Shown here: positions 23,606-31,272 of the stretch, piece after piece | How positions within the stretch are numbered: the stretch's first letter is position 1 | Layout: every line of letters begins with the position of its first letter | Assembly: GCA_947476485.1 (NCBI GenBank) | Contig: CANJQU010000039.1 | Location: 1-34,035 of the forward strand | Length of the DNA: 34,035 nucleotides | Source of the DNA: Chitinophagaceae bacterium | Lineage (GTDB): Bacteria; Bacteroidota; Bacteroidia; Chitinophagales; Chitinophagaceae | Reading direction: 5' to 3' | Made by a program: the position numbers and the translations under genes | Notes under the pieces: generated by a model | Database searches by the model: none | The model's input: the letters and a program-made list of their open reading frames with translations, nothing else | What the model was told of the DNA's origin: nothing

Positions 23606-24202
23606 GTGTATTCCAAATTCAGAGCAAGAGTTCAAAAGATACTGCCCATTCCTGCGGAGGAGTGCGATGCATTCTTTGCTTCGGAAAAGAAGCTCAGGCC
23701 ACTGAAAGCAAAAGAGTTTTTCTTAAAGGAAAATGAGACCTGCCGCGAGCTGGCATTTGTGAATAGTGGTGTGCTGCGTATGTATTATCTATCGCCGGCC
23801 GGTAAGGAAATAAATACCATATTCTTTTTTGAGAACGATTTTGTGACCTCTTTTCAAAGCATGCTGCAGCAAAAGCCCGGCAGGTATTTTATACAGGCGC
23901 TGGAGGATTGCGAGCTGATCACGGTAGCGTATGAGACCTTGCAAAATGCTTATGAGCACTCGCCGTTGTGGGGCAAGTTTGGCAGGATCATAGCAGAGAA
24001 GAGCTATATAATCTCTGAGAAGCGCATAGAGAACCTGTTGTTCCTGAACGCAGAAGAGCGTTACCTGAATCTTATAAAAACATATCCCCGGGTGTTTGAG
24101 CAGGTGCCACTTTACCATATTGCATCTTACCTGGGCATAGAGCGCGAAAGCCTGAGCCGGCTCCGGAAAAGATTATCGAAGCCCAATACGATTGTAACCT
24201 AG
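23606..24202 (+). CDS. Crp/Fnr-family transcription regulator
   Basis: 198 residues starting at GTG 23606 (MYSKFRARVQKIL); the next in-frame ATG would remove a third of the sensor domain, so GTG is the likely start. Residues 15-125 form a cyclic-nucleotide-binding-like barrel (LKAKEFFLKENETCRELAFVNSGVLRMYY, then GKEINTIFFFENDFVTSF). The cAMP-contacting R-x-A signature is not seen, as usual in Bacteroidota members. Residues 150-195 hold the winged helix-turn-helix (VPLYHIASYLGIERESLSRLRKRL). The DinB-like gene starts 33 bases later on the same strand and is a possible co-regulated partner. Confidence 0.9.
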   Translation: MYSKFRARVQKILPIPAEECDAFFASEKKLRPLKAKEFFLKENETCRELAFVNSGVLRMYYLSPAGKEINTIFFFENDFVTSFQSMLQQKPGRYFIQALEDCELITVAYETLQNAYEHSPLWGKFGRIIAEKSYIISEKRIENLLFLNAEERYLNLIKTYPRVFEQVPLYHIASYLGIERESLSRLRKRLSKPNTIVT

Positions 24203-24234
24203 GTCAATTTTTGTCAGGACGATGATCCTCAATT

Positions 24235-24780
24235 TTGTTTCATAAACATAGAACTTTGAGACAAAAGAAGATCATCGAAAAGCTTCACACCGCATTTGCT
24301 GAAGTGGAGCAAGCTGCGGAACTGGTTCCCGAAACACTATTCTTTCAGCAGCCCTTTCCGGGCAAATGGTCAGTAGCCGAACATGCAGATCATCTATTCC
24401 TGGCTGTAAAACCGCTTGTAGGCCTGTTCGGCAAGCCGGAGGTTATGCTGGCCAACTGGGGTAAGAGCAATGGTATATCCCGCAGCTACAATGACCTGTT
24501 GGCTGTTTACCGGGAAAAGGTGAAGGGCGTGAGGACCAATACATTTGTTACTCCGCTTGAAGAGCTCACGAAATCTAAACGCCAGGTCATCGAAGACCTG
24601 GTTGCCATCAACCGCAGTTTCCTTGTGCGCGCATCATTGTTCACTGAAAAGGAGCTGGATATGTACCAGGTACCACACCCGGTTATAGGTATGCTTACCG
24701 CAAGGGAGTTCCTGTACTTTACGCATTTTCACACGCAGATGCACTGTGAAACGATCAGGAATCTGGCGGCAGCTAGATAG
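24235..24780 (+). CDS. DinB/YfiT-like four-helix-bundle protein
   Basis: 181 residues from TTG 24235; another TTG at 24256 is possible and no ATG exists before residue 70, so a non-ATG start is certain if the gene is real. Histidines fit a DinB metal site: WSVAEHADHL near residue 48, and FTHFHTQMHCE near 166-172. The family includes thiol-transferases such as bacillithiol S-transferases and metal-binding hydrolases; substrate here unknown. It pairs with the preceding Crp/Fnr regulator. Confidence 0.82.
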   Translation: MFHKHRTLRQKKIIEKLHTAFAEVEQAAELVPETLFFQQPFPGKWSVAEHADHLFLAVKPLVGLFGKPEVMLANWGKSNGISRSYNDLLAVYREKVKGVRTNTFVTPLEELTKSKRQVIEDLVAINRSFLVRASLFTEKELDMYQVPHPVIGMLTAREFLYFTHFHTQMHCETIRNLAAAR

Positions 24781-24838
24781 CTACAGGTACGTCTCCGTCT
24801 AGCGGCTCAATTATTATATAAGTAGTAGAAAACGAACT

Positions 24839-25111
24839 ATGGAAGATAAAAATGTAATTCCGACAGGTAATGACAGCGTGGATGGTGATGCCCGGGCAGA
24901 AGAGCGGATGGATAAGGATGAGGATCTGAAAAAGGGTAATGATAATGAGTCTCCCCTTGCAGAACCGTTTAAAAATGAGAAGAAGCCACTTACCCCGCAT
25001 TCATTATCTGCCCCAGATGGCAATCATGGACACAGTTTACATAATACCAGGGAGAGTGATCAGCCTGATCCAACATCGCCAGATGAGCCGGAATCGCCGG
25101 TTAATCGCTGA
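24839..25111 (+). CDS. Small disordered hydrophilic protein, unknown
   Basis: 90 residues from an ATG, almost without hydrophobic residues and rich in Asp, Glu, Asn, Pro and Ser (for example [20 protein letters not shown] and [18 protein letters not shown]). It is predicted to be intrinsically disordered and soluble, with no domain I recognise. Short acidic proteins of this kind are common in Bacteroidota and often go unnamed. Coding status is supported only by the uniform hydrophilic composition and the lack of overlap with another gene. It lies between the DinB-like gene and bioB. Confidence 0.45.
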   Translation: MEDKNVIPTGNDSVDGDARAEERMDKDEDLKKGNDNESPLAEPFKNEKKPLTPHSLSAPDGNHGHSLHNTRESDQPDPTSPDEPESPVNR

Positions 25112-25245
25112 GGCAACAGCGGCTGTTTTCTGCACTTCTGAGTATTCCGGTAGCTGTGGGGCTGTGCTCTCCAATGCCTTATGAGCCGGAAAAATTCCCA
25201 TTCCTGTTAAAAATCAGTAGTTTCGCCGGACAAATAACTGAACAG

Positions 25246-26247
25246 ATGAGTGATATTCGCCATAATTGGACGCGGGAAGAGATCGGTGAGATATATGAAC
25301 GCCCATTGTTGTCGCTGGTGCTGGATGCCGCAAATGTGCACCGGCAGAACCACGTTTTTGGAGAAGTACAGATCAGCAGCCTGCTGTCTATAAAGACAGG
25401 TGGCTGTTCAGAAGATTGTGCCTATTGCCCGCAGGCAGCACGTTTCCATACCGATGTGAAGGTGCAGGCGCTGATGAAAGTGGACGAAGTGCTGACGGCG
25501 GCACAGAATGCGAAGGAAGGTGGCGCATCCCGTTTTTGTATGGGCGCTGCATGGCGCGAGGTGCGCGACAACCGCGATTTTGACCGCGTGATAGATATGG
25601 TGAAAGCAGTGAACAGCCTGGACATGGAAGTATGCTGTACGCTGGGCATGCTGACGCCTCACCAGGCTGAGCGTCTTGCTGAGGCCGGCCTGTATGCTTA
25701 CAATCATAACATAGACACATCCGAAGAACATTATAGTGAAGTAATTACTACCCGCACGTACGATGACCGCTTAAAGACATTATCTAATGTGCGTAAGGCC
25801 GGTATCAGCGTATGCAGCGGTGGTATCATAGGTCTTGGTGAAACAACCGCAGATCGTATTGGTATGCTGCTTACGCTTTGCAACCTGCCTCAGCATCCGG
25901 AGTCTGTGCCGATAAATGTACTGGTACCGGTGGCGGGCACGCCACTTGCAGATAACAGCCGTGTGCCGTTTGATGAGCTGGTACGCATGGTAGCGACTGC
26001 GCGGATTGTGATGCCACATTCAGCAGTGCGTTTATCTGCCGGAAGGCTGGAGCTTTCTATTGCTGAACAGGCCATGTGCTTTATGGCGGGCGCAAATTCT
26101 ATTTTCGCCGGCGACAAGCTGCTTACAACGCCCAACCCCGAATACAATGCAGACAAGGATATGTTCCGCATTCTTGGATTGACACCAAAGGCAGCTTTTG
26201 CAGATGGTCATCCTAAGGAAAAGCAAAAGGAAATGGCGGCAGTATAG
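25246..26247 (+). CDS. bioB: Biotin synthase (radical SAM)
   Basis: 333 residues from the ATG at 25246 ([12 protein letters not shown]). An in-frame GTG at 25156 adds 30 non-conserved residues and is rejected. BioB inserts sulfur into dethiobiotin using SAM and two iron-sulfur clusters. C54, C58 and C61 (CSEDCAYC) bind the radical [4Fe-4S] cluster; C98 (RFCMGAAWR) and the cysteines of EVCCTLG (130-131) and SVCSGG lie where the [2Fe-2S] ligands are expected. YNHNIDTS and the C-terminal [14 protein letters not shown] are diagnostic. First gene of the biotin cluster; bioF starts 21 bases after its stop. Confidence 0.96.
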   Translation: MSDIRHNWTREEIGEIYERPLLSLVLDAANVHRQNHVFGEVQISSLLSIKTGGCSEDCAYCPQAARFHTDVKVQALMKVDEVLTAAQNAKEGGASRFCMGAAWREVRDNRDFDRVIDMVKAVNSLDMEVCCTLGMLTPHQAERLAEAGLYAYNHNIDTSEEHYSEVITTRTYDDRLKTLSNVRKAGISVCSGGIIGLGETTADRIGMLLTLCNLPQHPESVPINVLVPVAGTPLADNSRVPFDELVRMVATARIVMPHSAVRLSAGRLELSIAEQAMCFMAGANSIFAGDKLLTTPNPEYNADKDMFRILGLTPKAAFADGHPKEKQKEMAAV

Positions 26248-26268
26248 GTTTAGGTTAACTTACATGCA

Positions 26269-27393
26269 ATGAACCGTGTTGAGCAATACCTGGCTGATAA
26301 ACTAAACGAAAGAACGCTGGCCGGCAATCTTAGGAAACTAAGCACGCAAAGATCCGCTGTTGATCTATTTTCAAATGACTACCTGGGGCTGGTAACTACG
26401 GGTCTATTGGCAGAGTTGATGCGTCCGGATATTGCGGATAGTACGGGCTCCACGGGATCTCGCCTGTTATCTGGTAATTCTGAGCAGGCTGAATTGCTGG
26501 AGCAGACTATAGCATCGTTTCATAAGGCTGAGGCAGCATTGCTTTTTAATTCCGGCTATGATGCAAACATGGGTTTACTGGCATCCATAACCAGCCGAAG
26601 CGGTACCATCTTATCTGATGAATTATGCCATGCCAGCATCATAGATGGTATACGTCTTAGCCAGAGCAGCCGCAAATACAAGTTTTCCCATAACGATCTC
26701 GCAGACCTTGAGGACAAACTAATAAAGTATACGGCACAGGGGCCTGTAGTAGTAGTGGTGGAGTCTGTCTATTCTATGGATGGCGATATGGCTCCGCTGG
26801 CGGAAATAGCCAGGCTTTGCAAACAGTATGATGCGCAACTTATAGTAGATGAAGCACATGCTACGGGCGTGATCGGTACGCATGGAGAAGGATTGGTTTG
26901 TTCTCTTGGGTTAGAGGATGGCGTATTCGCGAGGGTTCACACATTTGGCAAGGCGCTGGGATGTCATGGCGCGGCTGTCGTTGGCAGTAATGTGCTGAAG
27001 CAGTATCTCATCAATTTCGCACGGCCCTTTATTTATACCACAGCGTTGCCGGGACATTCATTGCACGCCATACAAGCTGCATATCAGTACTTATCTGGTC
27101 ATAGTTTTAGCAATGCATCGCTGCACGAGCTTATAAAGTATTTCAGGTATCGCGTAGCAGAGTCGGGAATGGAAGGATGGAAGGATAGCTCAAGCCCGAT
27201 ACAGGCATTGGTTGTTGGAGACAATGACAGAGCGAGAAAGATGGGAACAAAATTGCAGCAAGCCGGACTGGAAGTGAAGCCAATACTGCATCCAACGGTT
27301 CCACTAGGAATGGAAAGATTAAGAATTTGCCTGCATTCTTTCAATACTAACGAACAGGTAGACCGGCTATTTGAGACGTTGAGCAACAACTAG
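26269..27393 (+). CDS. bioF: 8-amino-7-oxononanoate synthase
   Basis: 374 residues. This PLP enzyme condenses pimeloyl thioester with L-alanine to give 8-amino-7-oxononanoate (first ring-precursor step of biotin synthesis). The PLP lysine is K228 in HTFGKALGCHGAA. FSNDYLGL (34-41), GSTGSRLLSGN (59-69) and IVDEAHATGVIG (192-203) are conserved alpha-oxoamine synthase segments. Full length. The related glycine C-acetyltransferase (KBL) is an alternative within the family, but bioB next door settles the call. Confidence 0.95.
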   Translation: MNRVEQYLADKLNERTLAGNLRKLSTQRSAVDLFSNDYLGLVTTGLLAELMRPDIADSTGSTGSRLLSGNSEQAELLEQTIASFHKAEAALLFNSGYDANMGLLASITSRSGTILSDELCHASIIDGIRLSQSSRKYKFSHNDLADLEDKLIKYTAQGPVVVVVESVYSMDGDMAPLAEIARLCKQYDAQLIVDEAHATGVIGTHGEGLVCSLGLEDGVFARVHTFGKALGCHGAAVVGSNVLKQYLINFARPFIYTTALPGHSLHAIQAAYQYLSGHSFSNASLHELIKYFRYRVAESGMEGWKDSSSPIQALVVGDNDRARKMGTKLQQAGLEVKPILHPTVPLGMERLRICLHSFNTNEQVDRLFETLSNN

Positions 27394-27415
27394 CGAATAC
27401 ATTCGGTGTCAGTTA

Positions 27416-27423
27416 TATCTTTG
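27416..27423 (+). promoter_or_regulatory. Candidate -7 box of the nuclease gene inside the biotin cluster
   Basis: TATCTTTG exactly matches TAnnTTTG, in the 62-base gap between bioF and the nuclease ATG. No -33 TTTG at the usual spacing. If real, the nuclease and bioD/bioA can be transcribed independently of bioBF. Confidence 0.4.
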
Positions 27424-27455
27424 CTATAGTGAGTAACTAAAAATAGAGACCTAAA

Positions 27456-28592
27456 ATGAAGCCGGCGCAAAAGACAGCATATAAAGCCTTTGTAAACGAA
27501 GTAGCAGAAGTCGTGCAACAATCACGCGAATATGCTGTGAAATCTGTACACCGGTCAATGAATTTGCTGTATTGGGAAATAGGGAAACTGATCATTGACC
27601 GCCAACAGCAATATGGCTGGGGTAAGGCTATTGTTGAGAATCTGAGTATTGATCTTCAAAAGAAAATCGGACCAGGACAAAGCTGGTCATCGCGCAATCT
27701 TTGGCTAATGCGGCAACTATTTGAAGAGTATGCTCAACTCCCTGCTAACAGAGATACAAAACTGAAACAACCTGTTTCAGATATGAAAAAAACAAAACTG
27801 AAACAGGTTGTTTCAGATATGACAAAATCAAATCTGAAACAACCTGTTTCAGATTTAGAAAAGATCAAACAATTGGTTGCTGAAGTGCCGTGGGGACAGA
27901 ATATCCTCATACTGCAGAAAGTGAAGGATATAAAAGCAAGAGTGTTCTATCTCAGCGCTACCATAAAGAATGGTTGGAGCCGGGCTGTTTTATTGAATCA
28001 AATAAAAGCAGACGCCTATAGCTATTTTATGACTAATCCCAGGCAGCATAATTTTGCGGTTGCTTTGCCGAAAAACCTGCTTGAACAAGCAAGGGAGTCT
28101 ATTAAAAGCGTTTATTCACTAGACTTCCTGGATATCAACCAACCGGTTACTGAGCGGGAAATGGAAACAAGGCTGATTGAAAATGTAAAAAGCCTGCTCC
28201 TTGAATTAGGTTATGGCTTTTGCTTTATCGGGAATCAATACAGGCTTACTCTTGGCAAAAAGGAATATTTTATTGATCTGCTTTTTTATCATCGCATATT
28301 AAAGTGCATAGTAGCTATTGAATTGAAAACAGTAGAGTTTGAACCGGAATTCGTTGGGAAGCTGGACTATTATTTACAACTTGTTGATGACCAGTTAAAG
28401 CAACCGGACGACAATCCAAGTATTGGTATTTTACTAGTTCCGGATAAAGATCATTTAGAAGTTGAATACGCATTAAAAGTTGCATCCAAACCCATCGGTG
28501 TAGCGGAATATAAAATATCAAAACAATTGCCCAGGAACCTGAAAGGTATGCTTCCTACAAAGGCGGAATGGGAAAATATACTGAAATTTTAA
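27456..28592 (+). CDS. DUF1016/YhcG-type PDDEXK nuclease with repeat-expanded linker
   Basis: 378 residues. Residues about 8-95 form the DUF1016 N-terminal helical domain (SMNLLYWEIGKLIIDRQQ, then YGWGKAIVENLS and WSSRNLWLMRQLFE). A linker 102-137 is built of three 12-residue repeats (KLKQPVSDMKKT, KLKQVVSDMTKS, NLKQPVSDLEKI). The conserved EVPWGQN...NGWSRAVLLNQI segment follows, then the nuclease domain with D274 (YFIDLLFYH), E289 and K291 (VAIELK). The catalytic residues look intact. YhcG-type proteins are found with restriction-modification and defence genes, but their natural substrate is unclear. Here it sits inside the biotin cluster with no defence partner. Its 3' end overlaps bioD by 25 bases. 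Base composition is not obviously different from its neighbours. Confidence 0.9.
   Translation: MKPAQKTAYKAFVNEVAEVVQQSREYAVKSVHRSMNLLYWEIGKLIIDRQQQYGWGKAIVENLSIDLQKKIGPGQSWSSRNLWLMRQLFEEYAQLPANRDTKLKQPVSDMKKTKLKQVVSDMTKSNLKQPVSDLEKIKQLVAEVPWGQNILILQKVKDIKARVFYLSATIKNGWSRAVLLNQIKADAYSYFMTNPRQHNFAVALPKNLLEQARESIKSVYSLDFLDINQPVTEREMETRLIENVKSLLLELGYGFCFIGNQYRLTLGKKEYFIDLLFYHRILKCIVAIELKTVEFEPEFVGKLDYYLQLVDDQLKQPDDNPSIGILLVPDKDHLEVEYALKVASKPIGVAEYKISKQLPRNLKGMLPTKAEWENILKF
27762..27852. repeat. Three 36-bp tandem units, each with a 19-bp palindrome, within the nuclease gene
   Basis: CTGAAACA-NNN-TGTTTCAG occurs at 27762-27780, 27798-27816 and 27834-27852, exactly 36 bases apart. The middle triplet is ACC, GGT, ACC, so unit 2 has the reverse complement core of units 1 and 3. 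All are in frame. Confidence 0.95.
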
Positions 28593-29242
28593 TAACAAAA
28601 TTCCCCTTGACTCAGAACAGATCCATAGCAATACTCGGCATTCACACAGGCATAGGCAAGACAATTGCATCGGCTGTGCTTGCTGAAGCTTTGGGCGCGG
28701 ATTACTGGAAACCTGTGCAGGCTGGCACAGAGGAAAAGGATGCCGACATATTAAGGCAGTTACTTACCAATGGAGCCACACGTGTACACCCTGAAGCAAT
28801 TGTTCTTTCGCAGCCATTGTCGCCACATGCAGCAGCAGCGATCGACAATGTAGCAGTTGACTATACAAAATTTGCCTGGCCGAAAACGGATAAGACTTTA
28901 CTTGTAGAAACGGCTGGAGGGATATTATCTCCTATGTCTGCAAATACTACCATGGCCGATTTCGTTGCGCACTACAAAATGCCAGCTATCCTGGTATCGC
29001 AGAACTACCTTGGCAGTATCAACCATACGCTGATGAGTATTGAAGTACTGAAAAGCCGTGGCATCCGCTTGTTGGGCATAGTTATGAATGGCACTCCAAA
29101 TGAATCTTCTGAAATCTTTATTACACAGTATGCTGGGGTATCGGTCATTGCCCGGATACCGCAATTTGAAAGACTGGATAGCAGCTCAGTCATGGCATAT
29201 GCATCACAAATAAGACACTCAATTTCTAGTTTTGACTTTTAA
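28568..29242 (+). CDS. bioD: Dethiobiotin synthetase
   Basis: 224 residues from the ATG at 28568, which lies within the end of the nuclease gene; a TTG at 28607 (LTQNRSIAIL) would place the start just before the first beta strand and is a reasonable alternative. BioD closes the ureido ring of dethiobiotin from diaminopelargonate, CO2 and ATP. Walker A is GIHTGIGKT (residues 24-32, K31). The usual GTDT is GIHT here. KPVQAGTEEKD, ETAGGILSP and LVSQNYLGSINHT correspond to the family's substrate-binding and switch segments. Next gene bioA begins 16 bases after the stop. Confidence 0.92.
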   Translation: MGKYTEILITKFPLTQNRSIAILGIHTGIGKTIASAVLAEALGADYWKPVQAGTEEKDADILRQLLTNGATRVHPEAIVLSQPLSPHAAAAIDNVAVDYTKFAWPKTDKTLLVETAGGILSPMSANTTMADFVAHYKMPAILVSQNYLGSINHTLMSIEVLKSRGIRLLGIVMNGTPNESSEIFITQYAGVSVIARIPQFERLDSSSVMAYASQIRHSISSFDF

Positions 29243-29258
29243 CCTTTGAGCTAAAAAA

Positions 29259-30530
29259 ATGCCAACCATCAGAGAACGTGACCGCGAAGTAATATGGCAC
29301 CCCTACACCCCCATGAAGGCATGGCCGGAAGCGATAGCTATTGTAAAGGGGGAGGGCGTATGGCTGGTAGACGAGGATGGCAACCGGTATCTTGATGCTA
29401 TTTCATCGTGGTGGGTGAACCTCCATGGTCATTCACATCCCTACATCGTTCAAAAGGTGAGTGAGCAGGCTGCGTTGCTGGAGCATTGTATATTCGCTGG
29501 ATTCACACACGAGCCGGCAGTAAGATTAGCCGAACGATTGCTTGATATACTGCCCGGAAAGCCATCCAAAATATTTTATTCCGATAATGGTTCCACTGCT
29601 GTAGAGGTCGCCATTAAAATGTCGTTGCAGTACTGGAACAACAAAGGCAAAAAAAAGAAGAAGCTCATCGCCTTGCAAAATGCCTATCACGGGGACACTT
29701 TTGGGGCAATGGCCGTGAGCGGGAGAAGCATATTTACCGAAGCTTTTACCGATTTTCTTTTTGATGTGGCATTCATCCCGTTTCCTTCAGCTGGCAGCAG
29801 CGCTGCGAGCATAGCTGCGTTGGAAGCGCTTTTACAGCAGAATGATGTCGCTGCATTTATTGTCGAGCCACTGGTACAGGGATCCGCCGGCATGTGTATG
29901 TATGGCCCTGAAATACTTGAGGCGTATTTCGCCCTGTGCAAAAAGTACGACACACTAATAATAGCGGATGAAGTGATGACCGGTTTCGGTAGAACGGGGC
30001 CACTATTCGCATGCAATAGTATCGAGACATCACCTGACATTGTCTGTCTTTCCAAGGGCCTCACAGGTGGCGCTATGCCGCTGGGTGTTACTGCATGTTC
30101 GCAGGATATATTTGATGCTTTTTATGATGATGACCGTACGAAAATGTTGTATCACGGTCATTCGTTTACAGCTAATCCCACGATATGCGCTGCGGCACTT
30201 GCCAGCCTTGATCTTTTATTGCAGGATGGCTGCACAGAAAGCAGGCTGCGCATTTACGATGCGCATAAAGCATTTGCTGAAACGATAAACACGCACCCGG
30301 CAATAGCGGAAGTGCGGCAAACCGGGACGATCATTGCAATAGAATTCAAGACAGATACGCCATCATATCATCACAGTATGCGTGATGTTATGTATCGGTT
30401 CTTTATCGATAAAAAGATCATATTGCGCCCGATCGGGAATGTTATATACCTGCTGCCGCCTTATTGCATTGGTAACAATGAGCTGGAATTAGCCTACGCA
30501 GCTATAAGGGAATTTCTTGAACAGTTATAA
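29259..30530 (+). CDS. bioA: Adenosylmethionine-8-amino-7-oxononanoate aminotransferase
   Basis: 423 residues, class III PLP aminotransferase that uses SAM as amino donor to convert 8-amino-7-oxononanoate to 7,8-diaminopelargonate. The PLP lysine is K266 in CLSKGLTGG. WHPYTPM near the start, SSWWVNLHGHSHPYI and YSDNGSTAVEVAIKM are characteristic BioA segments, and IIADEVMTGFGRTG carries the cofactor aspartate. Full length. Last gene of the biotin cluster; ends 9 bases from a convergent gene. Confidence 0.96.
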   Translation: MPTIRERDREVIWHPYTPMKAWPEAIAIVKGEGVWLVDEDGNRYLDAISSWWVNLHGHSHPYIVQKVSEQAALLEHCIFAGFTHEPAVRLAERLLDILPGKPSKIFYSDNGSTAVEVAIKMSLQYWNNKGKKKKKLIALQNAYHGDTFGAMAVSGRSIFTEAFTDFLFDVAFIPFPSAGSSAASIAALEALLQQNDVAAFIVEPLVQGSAGMCMYGPEILEAYFALCKKYDTLIIADEVMTGFGRTGPLFACNSIETSPDIVCLSKGLTGGAMPLGVTACSQDIFDAFYDDDRTKMLYHGHSFTANPTICAAALASLDLLLQDGCTESRLRIYDAHKAFAETINTHPAIAEVRQTGTIIAIEFKTDTPSYHHSMRDVMYRFFIDKKIILRPIGNVIYLLPPYCIGNNELELAYAAIREFLEQL

Positions 30531-30539
30531 GCAGGTGTG

Positions 30540-31073
30540 TTACAGTTTTCTCAATACCATATCGCATTCTGAGCCTATTACGCCTGTGCCGGAATAAGTG
30601 GTATAATGCAGCGATATCGTGGTGACGGAGTTTGTGATCGAAAGATATCCCGATGCATTAACGCCTATGCCGTTGGTGGCGCTCACTGATATTCGCTGGC
30701 TCCTGTTTGCAATGGCGCTGTCTATTGTTGCAATAACAGTTGTATTCGAGTTGTTGAAGTTTGAAATGTTGATAGTAAAGCCCCCGTCTGTTGAACTTTT
30801 GGTAATCGCGCTCTGCCAGGTATTTACCCCGGTAACTGTTGGCGAGCAGTTCGATCTGCTGCAGGTGTAGGTGCCGATCGCGGGATCCGACCATCCTGTC
30901 TGGCAGGAATTACCGGAATAGCCTGCCGGGCAGATACATGCGTTGTTATCGCAGGTCCCACCATTCTGGCAGGTTGTGCTGCCACATTTGTTCTTACAAC
31001 TTACGAAAATGAACGAGCACGATACAAAAGCAATAAGCAGTGCAGCAAAAGAGAATTGGCGGAATGACCTCAC
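30540..31073 (-). CDS. EGF-like-domain lipoprotein
   Basis: 177 residues from a GTG at 31073 (no ATG precedes the signal region). A hydrophobic leader ends in two possible lipobox cysteines, C19 and C26 (FVSC twice), just ahead of an EGF-like module with six cysteines: CGSTTC, CDNNAC, CPAGYSGNSC. The rest is a Ser/Thr/Asn-rich beta domain containing a further cysteine pair (YTCSRSNCSP). Probably an outer-membrane lipoprotein; no enzyme motif is seen. It lies convergent with bioA and divergent from feoB. Confidence 0.8.
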   Translation of the reverse strand: MRSFRQFSFAALLIAFVSCSFIFVSCKNKCGSTTCQNGGTCDNNACICPAGYSGNSCQTGWSDPAIGTYTCSRSNCSPTVTGVNTWQSAITKSSTDGGFTINISNFNNSNTTVIATIDSAIANRSQRISVSATNGIGVNASGYLSITNSVTTISLHYTTYSGTGVIGSECDMVLRKL

Positions 31074-31256
31074 AAAAGAAAGATTAAGTTTCAGGAAAGA
31101 AGTAAAATTAAGCTATGCGACCTGCATTATCCAATACAGCAGGCGGAGTTTAACAAATAGTTGTATAGCATCCGATGCCCTTGAAAACCGGCATTTACAT
31201 ATTTGGGAAATTCTTTTTATTCAACGTCTTATAGACAGAGAACTAACTGTATTCAG

Positions 31257-31264
31257 TACCTTTG
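31257..31264 (+). promoter_or_regulatory. Candidate -7 box of feoB
   Basis: TACCTTTG followed by CGCCC matches TAnnTTTG and is the same octamer as upstream of ybeY. Only 8 bases separate it from the feoB ATG, so the transcript would be nearly leaderless. No -33 TTTG at the usual distance and no clear ferric-uptake-regulator box. Confidence 0.45.
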
Positions 31265-31272
31265 CGCCCTGA

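Noticed and set aside
25156-25245. GTG-initiated extension of BioB
   Set aside because: BioB homologues begin close to [12 protein letters not shown]; the extension has no conserved features.
25112-25245. A BirA- or BioR-type biotin operator upstream of bioB
   Set aside because: I looked for long inverted repeats with 12-16 base spacing and for a TAnnTTTG box; only a one-mismatch TAGTTTCG was found, which is not enough.
27762-27852. The three palindromic units as a short CRISPR array
   Set aside because: Units are tandem, in frame and coding, with 17-base near-identical gaps rather than unique spacers, and no cas gene is present.
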